Below are positions 1-6,497 of a stretch of DNA of 8,974 nucleotides, in pieces. The notes beneath the pieces were generated by a model. That model had not been told where the DNA came from. It saw only the letters and a program-made list of their open reading frames with translations, and did not search any database. How positions within the stretch are numbered: position 1 is the first letter of the stretch; each line of letters starts with the position of its first letter. The DNA comes from Verrucomicrobiota bacterium (GTDB lineage Bacteria; Verrucomicrobiota; Verrucomicrobiia; Chthoniobacterales; UBA10450): assembly GCA_003219925.1 (NCBI GenBank), contig QHQU01000164.1:1-8974 (forward strand), written 5' to 3'. A program made the position numbers and the translations under genes.

Positions 1-63
1 GCATGGGCAACCCAAACCCAGAAACAGAGCCGAGATTATGGGAGAACTGATTTTGCGATTCAT
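1..63 (-). CDS. N-terminus of a probable exported protein (partial, runs off left edge)
   Basis: Reading the minus strand from the ATG at 63-61, 21 codons stay open to the window edge. The peptide begins MNRKISS and continues with a hydrophobic stretch (PIISALFLGLG) ending in Cys-Pro-Cys. A short basic start followed by a hydrophobic core is the shape of a signal peptide. The residues before the first Cys (GLG) do not make a standard lipobox, so a lipoprotein is possible but not shown. The ATG lies 26 nt after the accA stop on the same strand and is preceded by AGGA with only 3 nt of spacing, so it probably continues the accA transcript. Only the leader is visible and function cannot be named. 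A chance ORF remains possible at this length. Confidence 0.5.
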   Translation of the reverse strand, partial: MNRKISSPIISALFLGLGCPC

Positions 64-89
64 GATCCTGCCTGACGCGAGCGGCTCGA

Positions 90-1076
90 TCAGCCGGTGG
101 CGCCGTTGCCCTTTGGCGGTTCGGCAAAGTTGCCGAGGCGACGGAATTTCTCGTAACGTTTTTTTAGCAGCTGATTGATCGGCGTTTTGAGCAGGCGCTT
201 AAGATTCGATCGCAACGCTTCGCGTAGGATTTGCGCGGCTTTCTCATGGTCGCGGTGCGCGCCGCCATCCGGCTCGGCAACGACTTCATCGACGACATTG
301 AGTTTCATCAAATCCTGCCCGGTCAGTTTAAGCGCTTCGGCCGCTTCAGCGGCGTGGCGTCGATCTTTCCACAAAATAGCGGAGCAGGCCTCGGGACTGA
401 TGACAGAATAGTAGGCGTTCTCCAAGATCATGACGTGATCGGCCACCCCGATGCCGAGAGCACCGCCCGAGCCGCCTTCGCCGATGACAGCCGCAAGAAC
501 GGGCACGCGCAGATTCATCATTTCACGGAGATTGACTGCGATCGCTTCGGCGATGTGGCGTTCTTCCGAACCGATGCCGGGATAAGCGCCGGGCGTATCG
601 ATGAGCGAAATCACCGGCAGATTAAATTTCTCGCCGAGCTGCATCAGCCGCAGCGCCTTGCGATAACCTTCCGGATGCGCGCAGCCGAAATTGCGCATCA
701 CATTTTCCTTGGTATTGCGGCCCTTTTGATTCGTGATCACGACGCAACGTTGCTCCCCCAGCATCGCGATCCCGCATGGCATGGCCTTGTCGTCGCCAAA
801 TAAACGGTCGCCATGCAACTCGTTCCAATTTGTAAAACAGCGCTCGACGTAATCGAGGGCGAAGGGCCGCTGAGTGTGCCGCGCGATCTGCACCCGCTGC
901 CAGGCGCTGAGGTTACCGTAAATTTCGCGGCGTGTGGTTTCGATCTTCGCCTCCATTGCCTCGACTTCAGCATCGAAATCGAGCGCGTGTTCGTCGGAAT
1001 GATCGCGGATTTCCTGCAACCGGCGTTGCAGCTCCATAATCGGTTTCTCGAAGTCGAGCGGTTGCGGCTCCTTCAT
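90..1076 (-). CDS. accA: Acetyl-CoA carboxylase carboxyltransferase subunit alpha
   Basis: AccA is the alpha half of the carboxyltransferase that, with AccD, moves the carboxyl group from biotin on AccB to acetyl-CoA. This gives malonyl-CoA in the cytoplasm, the first committed step of fatty acid synthesis. The 328-residue product is close to the usual ~320. An N-terminal helical part (1-60) precedes the crotonase-fold domain, which carries the family motifs TPGAYPGIG (161-169), the glycine-rich GEGGSGGALGIG (199-210), SVISPEACSAILWKD (224-238) and GGAHRD (271-276). The open frame extends upstream to a TTG at 1115, but the ATG at 1076 is preferred. It begins right where the family starts (MKEPQPLDFEKPI), has GGAG 4 nt upstream, and lies 1 nt after the stop of the LysM gene. 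That spacing suggests translational coupling. accD is not in the window. The tail (PPKGNGATG) is a low-complexity extension. Identification is very secure. Confidence 0.97.
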   Translation of the reverse strand: MKEPQPLDFEKPIMELQRRLQEIRDHSDEHALDFDAEVEAMEAKIETTRREIYGNLSAWQRVQIARHTQRPFALDYVERCFTNWNELHGDRLFGDDKAMPCGIAMLGEQRCVVITNQKGRNTKENVMRNFGCAHPEGYRKALRLMQLGEKFNLPVISLIDTPGAYPGIGSEERHIAEAIAVNLREMMNLRVPVLAAVIGEGGSGGALGIGVADHVMILENAYYSVISPEACSAILWKDRRHAAEAAEALKLTGQDLMKLNVVDEVVAEPDGGAHRDHEKAAQILREALRSNLKRLLKTPINQLLKKRYEKFRRLGNFAEPPKGNGATG

Positions 1077-1077
1077 G

Positions 1078-1917
1078 TTACTCCGTAATGGTGACAGGGG
1101 TCTTGCCGTTGACAAGGCTGCTCAATTCTTCGGCCTCGCTGGCGGAAATGCCAAGCCCAAGTGGCGGGGGTGGCTGATCGGAACTCGGGTGGGACGCGTC
1201 CGGGATGGCATAGATGGTGTAGCCGGCGTTGGCCAGACGAATCCAGCGCATACTCGTCTGATATTCACGGGTGCCGAAACCGACGCGTTTACCATTCTTC
1301 CAAGCCAAAATCTCAGCCACTTTGGTATTGATCCGCGGCGGCTGTTTCGGCGGCAGTTTCATTTCCTGGACATGATATTGCTTGAAAAACTGACCGTGGT
1401 TGATGAGGACAATAAGTTTTTGTTTCGTTTGAATAAAGAGGGAGAAATCGGGATTCGAAATCAGTAACCTTTCGCCGATGTGCAACATGGTGCCGTTCAT
1501 GTTGTTGGTGCGCATGATCAGCTCCGGCGTCGATTTCATTTTCTGCGCAACCCGGGCAATGACGTCCCCTTTTTTCACGATGTATTCTTTTTTTTCGGGA
1601 GAAGGTAGAGGCGAGAAAAGTATATCGATGTTGACGGCACCGAGCAGGTCTTTCGCTTCCTCGAAGTGCTGGCCGTTGGGATATTTCTGAATAAACGCAA
1701 AGAGAGCATTGCGTGCCTCCACCAGATTACCTTCCTGCCGTAATTTCGCCGCCTCCTGAAATTCCGGCAGGCTCAGGTCGGGCAGCGGTGTCGCAGGGAT
1801 TTCGCCGCGCTGTTCTTTTTGGACGGCGATCTCCTGTTTAAAGAGAACGTTGTAGGCGAAGTAGGCGGCGCCGCCAAAAATTGCCAGCGCCAATAACAAC
1901 GCAAAGAGCCACTTCAT
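1078..1917 (-). CDS. Membrane-anchored LysM protein with degenerate L,D-transpeptidase-like C-terminus
   Basis: The 279-residue protein starts with an N-terminal membrane anchor (about 3-24), followed by a TPR-like helical stretch (about 52-95, including EAAKLRQEGNLVEARNALF). A LysM peptidoglycan-binding domain follows at about 111-156 (YIVKKGDVIARVAQK ... NNMNGTMLHIGERLLI). Residues 157-278 resemble a YkuD/L,D-transpeptidase: an opening beta strand pair (SLFIQTKQKLIVLINHGQ), then a closing segment ending EAEELSSLVNGKTPVTI, as in many Ldt enzymes. Where active enzymes have G-x-H and S-H-G-C-x-R, this protein reads TIYAI and PLGLGIS, so the catalytic His and Cys are absent. I infer a wall-binding, probably non-catalytic protein facing the periplasm. 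The ATG at 1917 is chosen because it directly precedes the anchor; no strong Shine-Dalgarno is visible. It sits between a zinc-ribbon gene (64 nt upstream) and accA (1 nt downstream). LysM is confident; the Ldt relationship is less so. Confidence 0.82.
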   Translation of the reverse strand: MKWLFALLLALAIFGGAAYFAYNVLFKQEIAVQKEQRGEIPATPLPDLSLPEFQEAAKLRQEGNLVEARNALFAFIQKYPNGQHFEEAKDLLGAVNIDILFSPLPSPEKKEYIVKKGDVIARVAQKMKSTPELIMRTNNMNGTMLHIGERLLISNPDFSLFIQTKQKLIVLINHGQFFKQYHVQEMKLPPKQPPRINTKVAEILAWKNGKRVGFGTREYQTSMRWIRLANAGYTIYAIPDASHPSSDQPPPPLGLGISASEAEELSSLVNGKTPVTITE

Positions 1918-1981
1918 GCCAACGCCATTGCCAGCCTCGCCACATCATCGCGATGCAACGCAGGTCGCGTCTCTGCCGAAG

Positions 1982-2434
1982 TCACTCTTCTCGGTACGGG
2001 TTGGTCCCCGGGAAAATCATGTGCCAGAGGCGCGAAATCTGTCCTTCGGGCTCGTTCGTCCAAGTAAAGTGGCAATTGTGACAATAAAATCCTTTCGGAA
2101 AAATCTTCAGAGCAAAGAGAATGCTCGCGATCGCCGGGGTCAGAAATTTCCGGGTCATTTGCGGATATTCGATATTGGAAGATTCGCATTGTGGGCAGCG
2201 TAGCGCGGCTCCGACGTCAGGATCGGAGACTTCCCATTCCCGCATCAATTGGTGTGCTTTTCCGAAATCATCTTCGTTCACTTTCACTTTCACGTTTGCC
2301 CGCGGCTTGGCCATGAAAGCGACTCGTTGTAGATGACTATCGCCGATGATGTCGGCGCCGATCCCGGCTTGTCCCAACCGGTCACGCAGATGTTTGGCTT
2401 TCGATTGCTCGTTGAAAGTTGCGATCGTGACCAT
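1982..2434 (-). CDS. DUF2007-like domain plus zinc-ribbon protein, hypothetical
   Basis: This 150-residue protein opens with a small alpha/beta domain (1-70; MVTIATFNEQSKAKHLRDRL ... KVNEDDFGKAHQLMREW), which resembles the DUF2007 'putative signal transducing' family. It is followed by two CxxC pairs, C80-P-Q-C83 and C118-H-N-C121, the ligand set of a zinc ribbon. Between them lies a hydrophobic stretch (97-117; LTPAIASILFALKIFPKGFY) long enough to touch or cross a membrane. The open frame extends to 2824, but the upstream part is arginine-rich, lacks domain character and overlaps the DUF420 gene in another frame. The ATG at 2434, where the recognised domain begins, is therefore used. No good Shine-Dalgarno is visible. 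It lies 41 nt after the DUF420 gene and 64 nt before the LysM gene, in the same orientation. The substrate or partner is unknown; zinc binding is inferred from the cysteines only. Confidence 0.8.
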   Translation of the reverse strand: MVTIATFNEQSKAKHLRDRLGQAGIGADIIGDSHLQRVAFMAKPRANVKVKVNEDDFGKAHQLMREWEVSDPDVGAALRCPQCESSNIEYPQMTRKFLTPAIASILFALKIFPKGFYCHNCHFTWTNEPEGQISRLWHMIFPGTNPYREE

Positions 2435-2475
2435 GGTTTTAGAAGCGGCCTGGCCGCGTCCTGAGCAAACAACAT

Positions 2476-2922
2476 TCAGCGCGGCTGTGCAAGACTCGGT
2501 GGCGGAAACCATTGATAAAGCATCAAATAAACGAGCACGCCGGTGACGGAAACGTAAAGCCAAATCGGCATCGTCCATTTGGCGATCCGGCGATGCTTGT
2601 CCCAGCGGCGCTGAAAAACGGGAATCAGGGTGAGAACGACCAGCGGAAGGGTGACGAAGGCGAGCAAAACGTGGGTCGCCAGCATCGGAAAATAAATTGC
2701 TGCCAGCCAACCGCGAAAGCCGGAAGATTTTTCCCCGACGTGAATGTGATAGGTGATATAGCCAACGAGAAAAAGGGCGGAGGAAACGACCGCTGTAACC
2801 ATGCAAACGACGTGGCGTTGCCAAAAATTCCGCCGGATAAAATACCAGCCGGCAGAAATGAAAATGGTACTGACAAAATTGAGCGTGGCATTGATTGCCG
2901 GTAAATCGGAAACGGAAATCAC
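2476..2922 (-). CDS. DUF420 family membrane protein (CtaM/YozB-like)
   Basis: This is a 148-residue integral membrane protein with about four helices (7-29, 38-60, 74-103, 117-138). The hallmark DUF420 start (SDLPAINATLNFVSTIFI) and end (WTMPIWLYVSVTGVLVYLMLY) are both present, as are histidines at 37, 59, 84 and 110, in positions typical of the family. In Bacillus and Staphylococcus, DUF420 members (CtaM) are needed to mature heme-copper terminal oxidases, so a role in oxidase assembly is inferred here; no cox genes are in the window. Start choice is uncertain. The GTG at 2922 gives a protein of family length beginning MISVSDLPAIN. An ATG pair at 3000/2997 would add 26 residues and overlap the start of the divergent AsmA-like gene. 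The frame is open to 3276, but that part is the antisense shadow of the AsmA-like gene. It is the first gene of the minus-strand run. Confidence 0.88.
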   Translation of the reverse strand: MISVSDLPAINATLNFVSTIFISAGWYFIRRNFWQRHVVCMVTAVVSSALFLVGYITYHIHVGEKSSGFRGWLAAIYFPMLATHVLLAFVTLPLVVLTLIPVFQRRWDKHRRIAKWTMPIWLYVSVTGVLVYLMLYQWFPPPSLAQPR

Positions 2923-2998
2923 GTTGAAGCGTTGAAGAATTAAAGCGTTACATCGACAGTCCCTGCGACCCTCCAACCATTCAACGCTTCCACGCATC
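2923..2998. repeat. Divergent intergenic spacer with 11-bp inverted repeat
   Basis: The spacer between the divergent DUF420 and AsmA-like starts holds GAAGCGTTGAA (2926-2936) and its exact inverse TTCAACGCTTC (2980-2990), separated by 43 nt. The left arm also overlaps a short tandem duplication, GTTGAAGC-GTTGAAGA (2923-2938), and a third related copy, AAAGCGTTA, follows at 2942-2950. Promoters for both directions should lie here, and a palindromic operator is one reading. A relic of a short intergenic repeat family is another. A weak plus-strand promoter match (TTGAAG 2925-2930, 17-nt spacer, TTACAT 2948-2953) is too poor to call. Confidence 0.45.
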
Positions 2999-5389
2999 AT
3001 GCCAGCTATTCTGGAACCGCCGCAAAAATCGTTCGCTTCTGCGACACATCGACCGCGCACGTTCGCGCGATGCCTTCTCGCTACTACGGCGCGGTTTCTG
3101 GTTGTTCTGATCTTGGGAGCGATGGCCGGCGGCGGCTGGTACCTGGCCAGGAAAGGATTCGGCCGGAAATGGCGCGGACTCGTGGTTGAGGAATTGCACA
3201 AGCACGGCGTGGAAGCCTCTGTTCGGCGGCTGACTCTCGATCCCTTTCGCGGCCTGGTCGCGCAGGATGTTCGCATTTACGATTACAAAAATCGCGAGAA
3301 CACTATCGCGGAGATCAGTCGCATTTCGCTGGACGTGAATTACGCGGCGTTACTGCAACGCCAGGCCTTCTTGAATGCAATCGATATTCGTAATGCCCAG
3401 GTCACATTGCCCTTGCCCGAAGGAGCGGACCCGAAATCGCCACACGCTCAAATCAAAAATTTGCACGCCCACATTTATTTTCCTCCGGAACAAATTTATG
3501 TCAGCCAGGCGGATGGAATCTTCTGCGGCATTCGCATTTCGGCGACCGGACAATTGATCAAGCGGAACGATTACAAACCGTCGAAGGACGTAACACCAGA
3601 AGAATGGCAGACGCGACTTGCCATCTTGCAGCGATCGGTAAGCGAGTTGAGCCAGTTCAAATTCTCCGAGCGTCCGCATTTGCAGATCAAATTCAGCGGC
3701 GATGTCGCGCAGCTTGAGAATGCGCGAGTGGAGGGAACGTTGCAGACCGGGCCATGGCAGCGGGGCAATTATCAGGCACGAAACCTGACCATGACCGGTG
3801 AGTTCGCCGATCAAACACTCAGCATCAAGCAATGGGAATTGCAGGATGACTTGGGCGGTTTCACTGCCAGCGCAATCTGGCGACAACCGGCGGGCGAGCT
3901 TCAGTTTCAAGCGCGCAGCAGTCTGAATCTGCGCACGCTGCTTGAAAACGTCGGGCTCTCCCGCCTCGTTTCCGACATCACCTTTCTAGCGCCACCGCGC
4001 TTCGAGATTTCGGGGTCGGCAAAATTGGGAGAAGGCCAGCCACGTTGGCAGGCCATCGGCCACGCCGCGCTGGATCGGTTCGCTTACAAGGGAATTCCGT
4101 TTCTGAGCGCGAATGCCGAATTTTCCTGGGACGGCGAACGCACGATGGTGCGCGACATTCACCTGCGGCATCAAAGCGGAGAGTTAGTCGGGCGGTTGCT
4201 CGATGCGCCGAATGATTTTCGGATCGATCTCGCCAGTACGATTGACGCCAACGCGCTTCGTTCTCTGGCACCGGCCGACACGCGCGAACTCGTGAACGAT
4301 TGGGATTGGCCGCATGCCTCTAATGTTCAGCTGAGCATTCGCGGGCCGAGCGCCGCAGCCGCGACTTGGAAAGGCGATGGCACCTTACAACTGCAGCGCG
4401 GGCGTTTTCGCACCATCGGTTTCAACAGCGCCTCGGCCAACGTTCATTTCGGAGATGGCGCGGTCACCTACGAGAATTTTCGAGTGGCCCGAGACGAGGG
4501 CGTTGCCACCGGCACCTTCGTCTACGATTTCGCGCATCACGAGACGCGCCTGTCGAACGTCGTTTCGGGCCTGCGACCAACGGAAGCTATTTACTGGATT
4601 GATCCGAAATTGCTGAAGGTCGTCACCCCCTACAAATTTCAAAAACCCCCTACGATTACCACCAGCGGTGTCTATCAATTTCGCGGCGGTAAAAACACGC
4701 GCCTCGAAGTCAATGTCGATTCATCGGGCGGGATGGATTATGTTTTTCTTGGCAAAACTCTGCCGTTCGACCGCATCAACGCGAAGCTGCTCCTGACCGA
4801 TGATCGGCTGCAAATCTCCGAACTAAACGGCGCGATTTTTTCCGGCACAGTGCGGGGCAGTGCGGACCTTTCTCTCGCGAAAAACGACCGGCGTTATCGG
4901 GCGGCGATGACGGTCGATCACGTCGATTTTCCAAAACTGACCGACCTCTATTTCAAATACAAAACGGCGGTGGGATTGATGAATGGCCGCTACGAATGGA
5001 CGGGAATCGGGAGTGACGCGCGGACGATGAATGGCAAAGGCGAGGTGGAAGTGCGCAATGGCGATGTCTTTGCCATCCCGCTCTTTGGCCCGCTTTCGGA
5101 CATTCTCAACAAGATCATGCCGGGGGTGGGTTATCGGGTCGCGCGAAAAGGGAATATGTCGTTCACGATCAAAGATGGCGTTATCCGCACCTCGGATTTT
5201 CACGTCGATGGCGGCACCTTCGGCATGGTGGGAGAGGGCAACGCCCATTTTCTCGATGACAAAGTCGACTTCGACGTTCGCATTGACGCCAGCGGAGCCG
5301 GAGCCGTCCTCACTCCACTTTATAAATTTTTCGAATATAAAGCCGAAGGCAGTCTGAAGAAGCCGGATTGGCACCCGAAAATTTTCTGA
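2999..5389 (+). CDS. AsmA-like / AsmA-2-type large envelope protein
   Basis: The 796-residue product has a short basic cytoplasmic N-terminus, one membrane anchor (about 28-50; ARFLVVLILGAMAGGGWYLA) and then a long periplasmic region of alternating beta strands. The segment after the anchor (VEELHKHGVEASVRRLTLDPFRGLVAQDVRIYD) is typical of AsmA/DUF3971 proteins. The last ~130 residues (GKGEVEVRNGDVFAIPLFGPLSDIL ... NMSFTIKDGVIRTSDFHVDGGTFGMVGEGNAHF) match the AsmA-like C-terminal domain. Family members (AsmA, TamB, YhdP) are elongated beta-groove proteins linked to outer-membrane assembly and phospholipid transport between membranes. That role is inferred here, and it supports a diderm host. 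The ATG at 2999 is the first that keeps the anchor near the N-terminus; no clear Shine-Dalgarno is seen. It is transcribed divergently from the DUF420 run, and a terminator candidate lies ~50 nt after the stop. The exact subfamily is not resolved. Confidence 0.88.
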   Translation: MPAILEPPQKSFASATHRPRTFARCLLATTARFLVVLILGAMAGGGWYLARKGFGRKWRGLVVEELHKHGVEASVRRLTLDPFRGLVAQDVRIYDYKNRENTIAEISRISLDVNYAALLQRQAFLNAIDIRNAQVTLPLPEGADPKSPHAQIKNLHAHIYFPPEQIYVSQADGIFCGIRISATGQLIKRNDYKPSKDVTPEEWQTRLAILQRSVSELSQFKFSERPHLQIKFSGDVAQLENARVEGTLQTGPWQRGNYQARNLTMTGEFADQTLSIKQWELQDDLGGFTASAIWRQPAGELQFQARSSLNLRTLLENVGLSRLVSDITFLAPPRFEISGSAKLGEGQPRWQAIGHAALDRFAYKGIPFLSANAEFSWDGERTMVRDIHLRHQSGELVGRLLDAPNDFRIDLASTIDANALRSLAPADTRELVNDWDWPHASNVQLSIRGPSAAAATWKGDGTLQLQRGRFRTIGFNSASANVHFGDGAVTYENFRVARDEGVATGTFVYDFAHHETRLSNVVSGLRPTEAIYWIDPKLLKVVTPYKFQKPPTITTSGVYQFRGGKNTRLEVNVDSSGGMDYVFLGKTLPFDRINAKLLLTDDRLQISELNGAIFSGTVRGSADLSLAKNDRRYRAAMTVDHVDFPKLTDLYFKYKTAVGLMNGRYEWTGIGSDARTMNGKGEVEVRNGDVFAIPLFGPLSDILNKIMPGVGYRVARKGNMSFTIKDGVIRTSDFHVDGGTFGMVGEGNAHFLDDKVDFDVRIDASGAGAVLTPLYKFFEYKAEGSLKKPDWHPKIF

Positions 5390-5441
5390 ATGCTTAATGC
5401 CGAGGAATGCTGAACCGCAGATAGCGCTGATATTTTCTTAT

Positions 5442-5479
5442 CGGTGCCATTCGCGTATTCCGCGGTTGGCACCGCTTTT
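5442..5479 (+). terminator. Candidate intrinsic terminator after the AsmA-like gene
   Basis: An 8-bp stem CGGTGCCA (5442-5449) / TGGCACCG (5467-5474) encloses a 2x2 internal loop and a second 4-bp stem CGCG (5452-5455) / CGCG (5461-5464) with a TATTC loop. It is followed by C and TTTT (5476-5479). A GC-rich hairpin plus a short T run, 53 nt after the stop of the plus-strand gene, fits a Rho-independent terminator. The T run is short, so termination may be partial. Confidence 0.55.
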
Positions 5480-5590
5480 GTCATGTCGAGCGCAGTCGAG
5501 ACATCTCTAACTTTTTCCGAAGTATTCGCACTGGGAGGCTGAATATTAAGAGATTTCTCGACTTCGCTTCGCGCCGCTCGAAATGACAAA
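5477..5590. repeat. REP-like inverted repeat upstream of nfo (GTCAT..CGAG family, copy 1)
   Basis: The left arm (5477-5508) reads TTTGTCATGTCGAGCG then CAGTCGAGACATCTCT. The right arm (5549-5590) is its imperfect inverse, starting AGAGATTTCTCGACTTCG and ending CTCGAAATGACAAA. Matching outer ends (TTTGTCAT / ATGACAAA) and inner ends (GTCGAGACATCTCT / AGAGATTTCTCGAC) are conserved. The right arm carries ~10 extra nt in its middle, a partial repeat of GCGAAG. About 40 nt of AT-richer DNA separates the arms. The outer end of the right arm contains the annotated nfo start codon (ATG 5583-5585). The layout matches the repeat at 6450-6591. Confidence 0.75.
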
Positions 5591-6497
5591 GGAAGTTTTG
5601 CTTGGTGCTCACATGTCCATCGCCGGCGGCGTGCACATGGCAATCGAGCGCGCTTGTTCGATCAATTGCACTGCAATGCAGATTTTCGTCAAAAACAACA
5701 TGCAGTGGTTCGCCCGTCCATTGTCTACTGACGAAATTCGCGAGTTTCTGGACCACCAGCAGCGCGCCCAGTTGGGGTCGGTTTTTGCGCACGCGAACTA
5801 TTTGATCAATCTCGCCGCCACCAATCCGCAATTTCACGCGAATTCGTTGCGCGCTTTAGCCGAGGAATTGATTCGGGCCGATCACCTCGGGTTGCCATTT
5901 CTCGTTATGCATCCCGGCGCACACCTCGGCGCAGGTGAAGAAGCCGGCCTGGAAAAAATCACCGCATCGATCGACGCGATTTGGCGGGTGATTCCAAAAG
6001 TGAAGACGAAGATCGCGCTCGAAACCACGGCTGGCCAGGGTTCATGCCTCGGTCATCGCTTCGAGCACATCGCCCACATTGTTGCCAATGTGCGCGAGCC
6101 CGAACGGATCTGCATTTGCCTCGATACTGCTCACATTTTTGCTGCCGGTTACGACATCGGCTCTGAGAACGCGGCCAAGAAGACATTTCGCAAGTTCGAT
6201 CGAGTTATCCCGCAGGCGCGGGACCGACTGGTAGCAATTCATCTGAACGATTCCAAAGCTGCACGTGGCTCACGCGTCGACCGACACGCTCACATCGGCA
6301 AAGGCAAAATCGGGCTGGCCGCATTTCGTTTCATCATGAACGCGCCGCGGTTTGGCAAAATTCCGAAAGTGCTGGAAACGCCGAAGGGCAAAGAACTGAA
6401 AGAAGATGTGGTGAATCTGAGAACACTGCGACGCTTGATTGCGTCCCCGACACCGTCATCCCGAGCGCAAGCGAGGGACCTCACCAACTTTGGTTGA
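5583..6497 (+). CDS. nfo: Deoxyribonuclease IV (AP endonuclease, Nfo/EndoIV family)
   Basis: This is a zinc-dependent AP endonuclease of base excision repair, which cuts 5' of abasic sites and removes 3' blocking groups. The 304-residue product has the full set of metal ligands expected from the E. coli enzyme: H70, H110, E147, D181, H184, H220, D233, H235 and E265. Signature segments are present: GAHMSIAGG (8-16), CLDTAHIFAAGYDI (179-192), HLNDSKAARGSRVDRHAHIGKG (220-241) and VLETPKG (263-269). The fold should end near residue 287. Residues 290-304 (TPSSRAQARDLTNFG) are encoded by the arm of a repeat, so the C-terminus looks replaced or extended. The ATG at 5583 lies in another repeat arm and lacks a Shine-Dalgarno. 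A TTG at 5598 has AAAGGAAG just upstream and would give MLGAHMSIAGG, also family-like. It probably has its own promoter, since the preceding gene ends 193 nt away with a terminator candidate between. Confidence 0.95.
   Translation: MTKEVLLGAHMSIAGGVHMAIERACSINCTAMQIFVKNNMQWFARPLSTDEIREFLDHQQRAQLGSVFAHANYLINLAATNPQFHANSLRALAEELIRADHLGLPFLVMHPGAHLGAGEEAGLEKITASIDAIWRVIPKVKTKIALETTAGQGSCLGHRFEHIAHIVANVREPERICICLDTAHIFAAGYDIGSENAAKKTFRKFDRVIPQARDRLVAIHLNDSKAARGSRVDRHAHIGKGKIGLAAFRFIMNAPRFGKIPKVLETPKGKELKEDVVNLRTLRRLIASPTPSSRAQARDLTNFG

Noticed and set aside
231..803. Plus-strand open frame of 190 codons inside accA
   Set aside because: It is antisense to a highly conserved enzyme and gives His/Arg-rich sequence typical of a shadow frame.
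1914..2189. A 91-codon minus-strand frame ending in an ATGA overlap with the LysM gene start
   Set aside because: It lies mostly within the zinc-ribbon gene in another frame, has no domain character, and the zinc-ribbon frame has clear CxxC motifs across the shared DNA. The ATGA overlap is probably chance.
2435..2824. Upstream extension of the zinc-ribbon gene frame
   Set aside because: Its translation is arginine/serine-rich and overlaps the DUF420 gene antiphase. The recognised domain begins at the ATG at 2434.
4823..5374. Minus-strand open frame of 183 codons opposite the AsmA-like gene
   Set aside because: No recognisable domain, and the sense frame has clear AsmA-family C-terminal sequence. 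A high-GC shadow.
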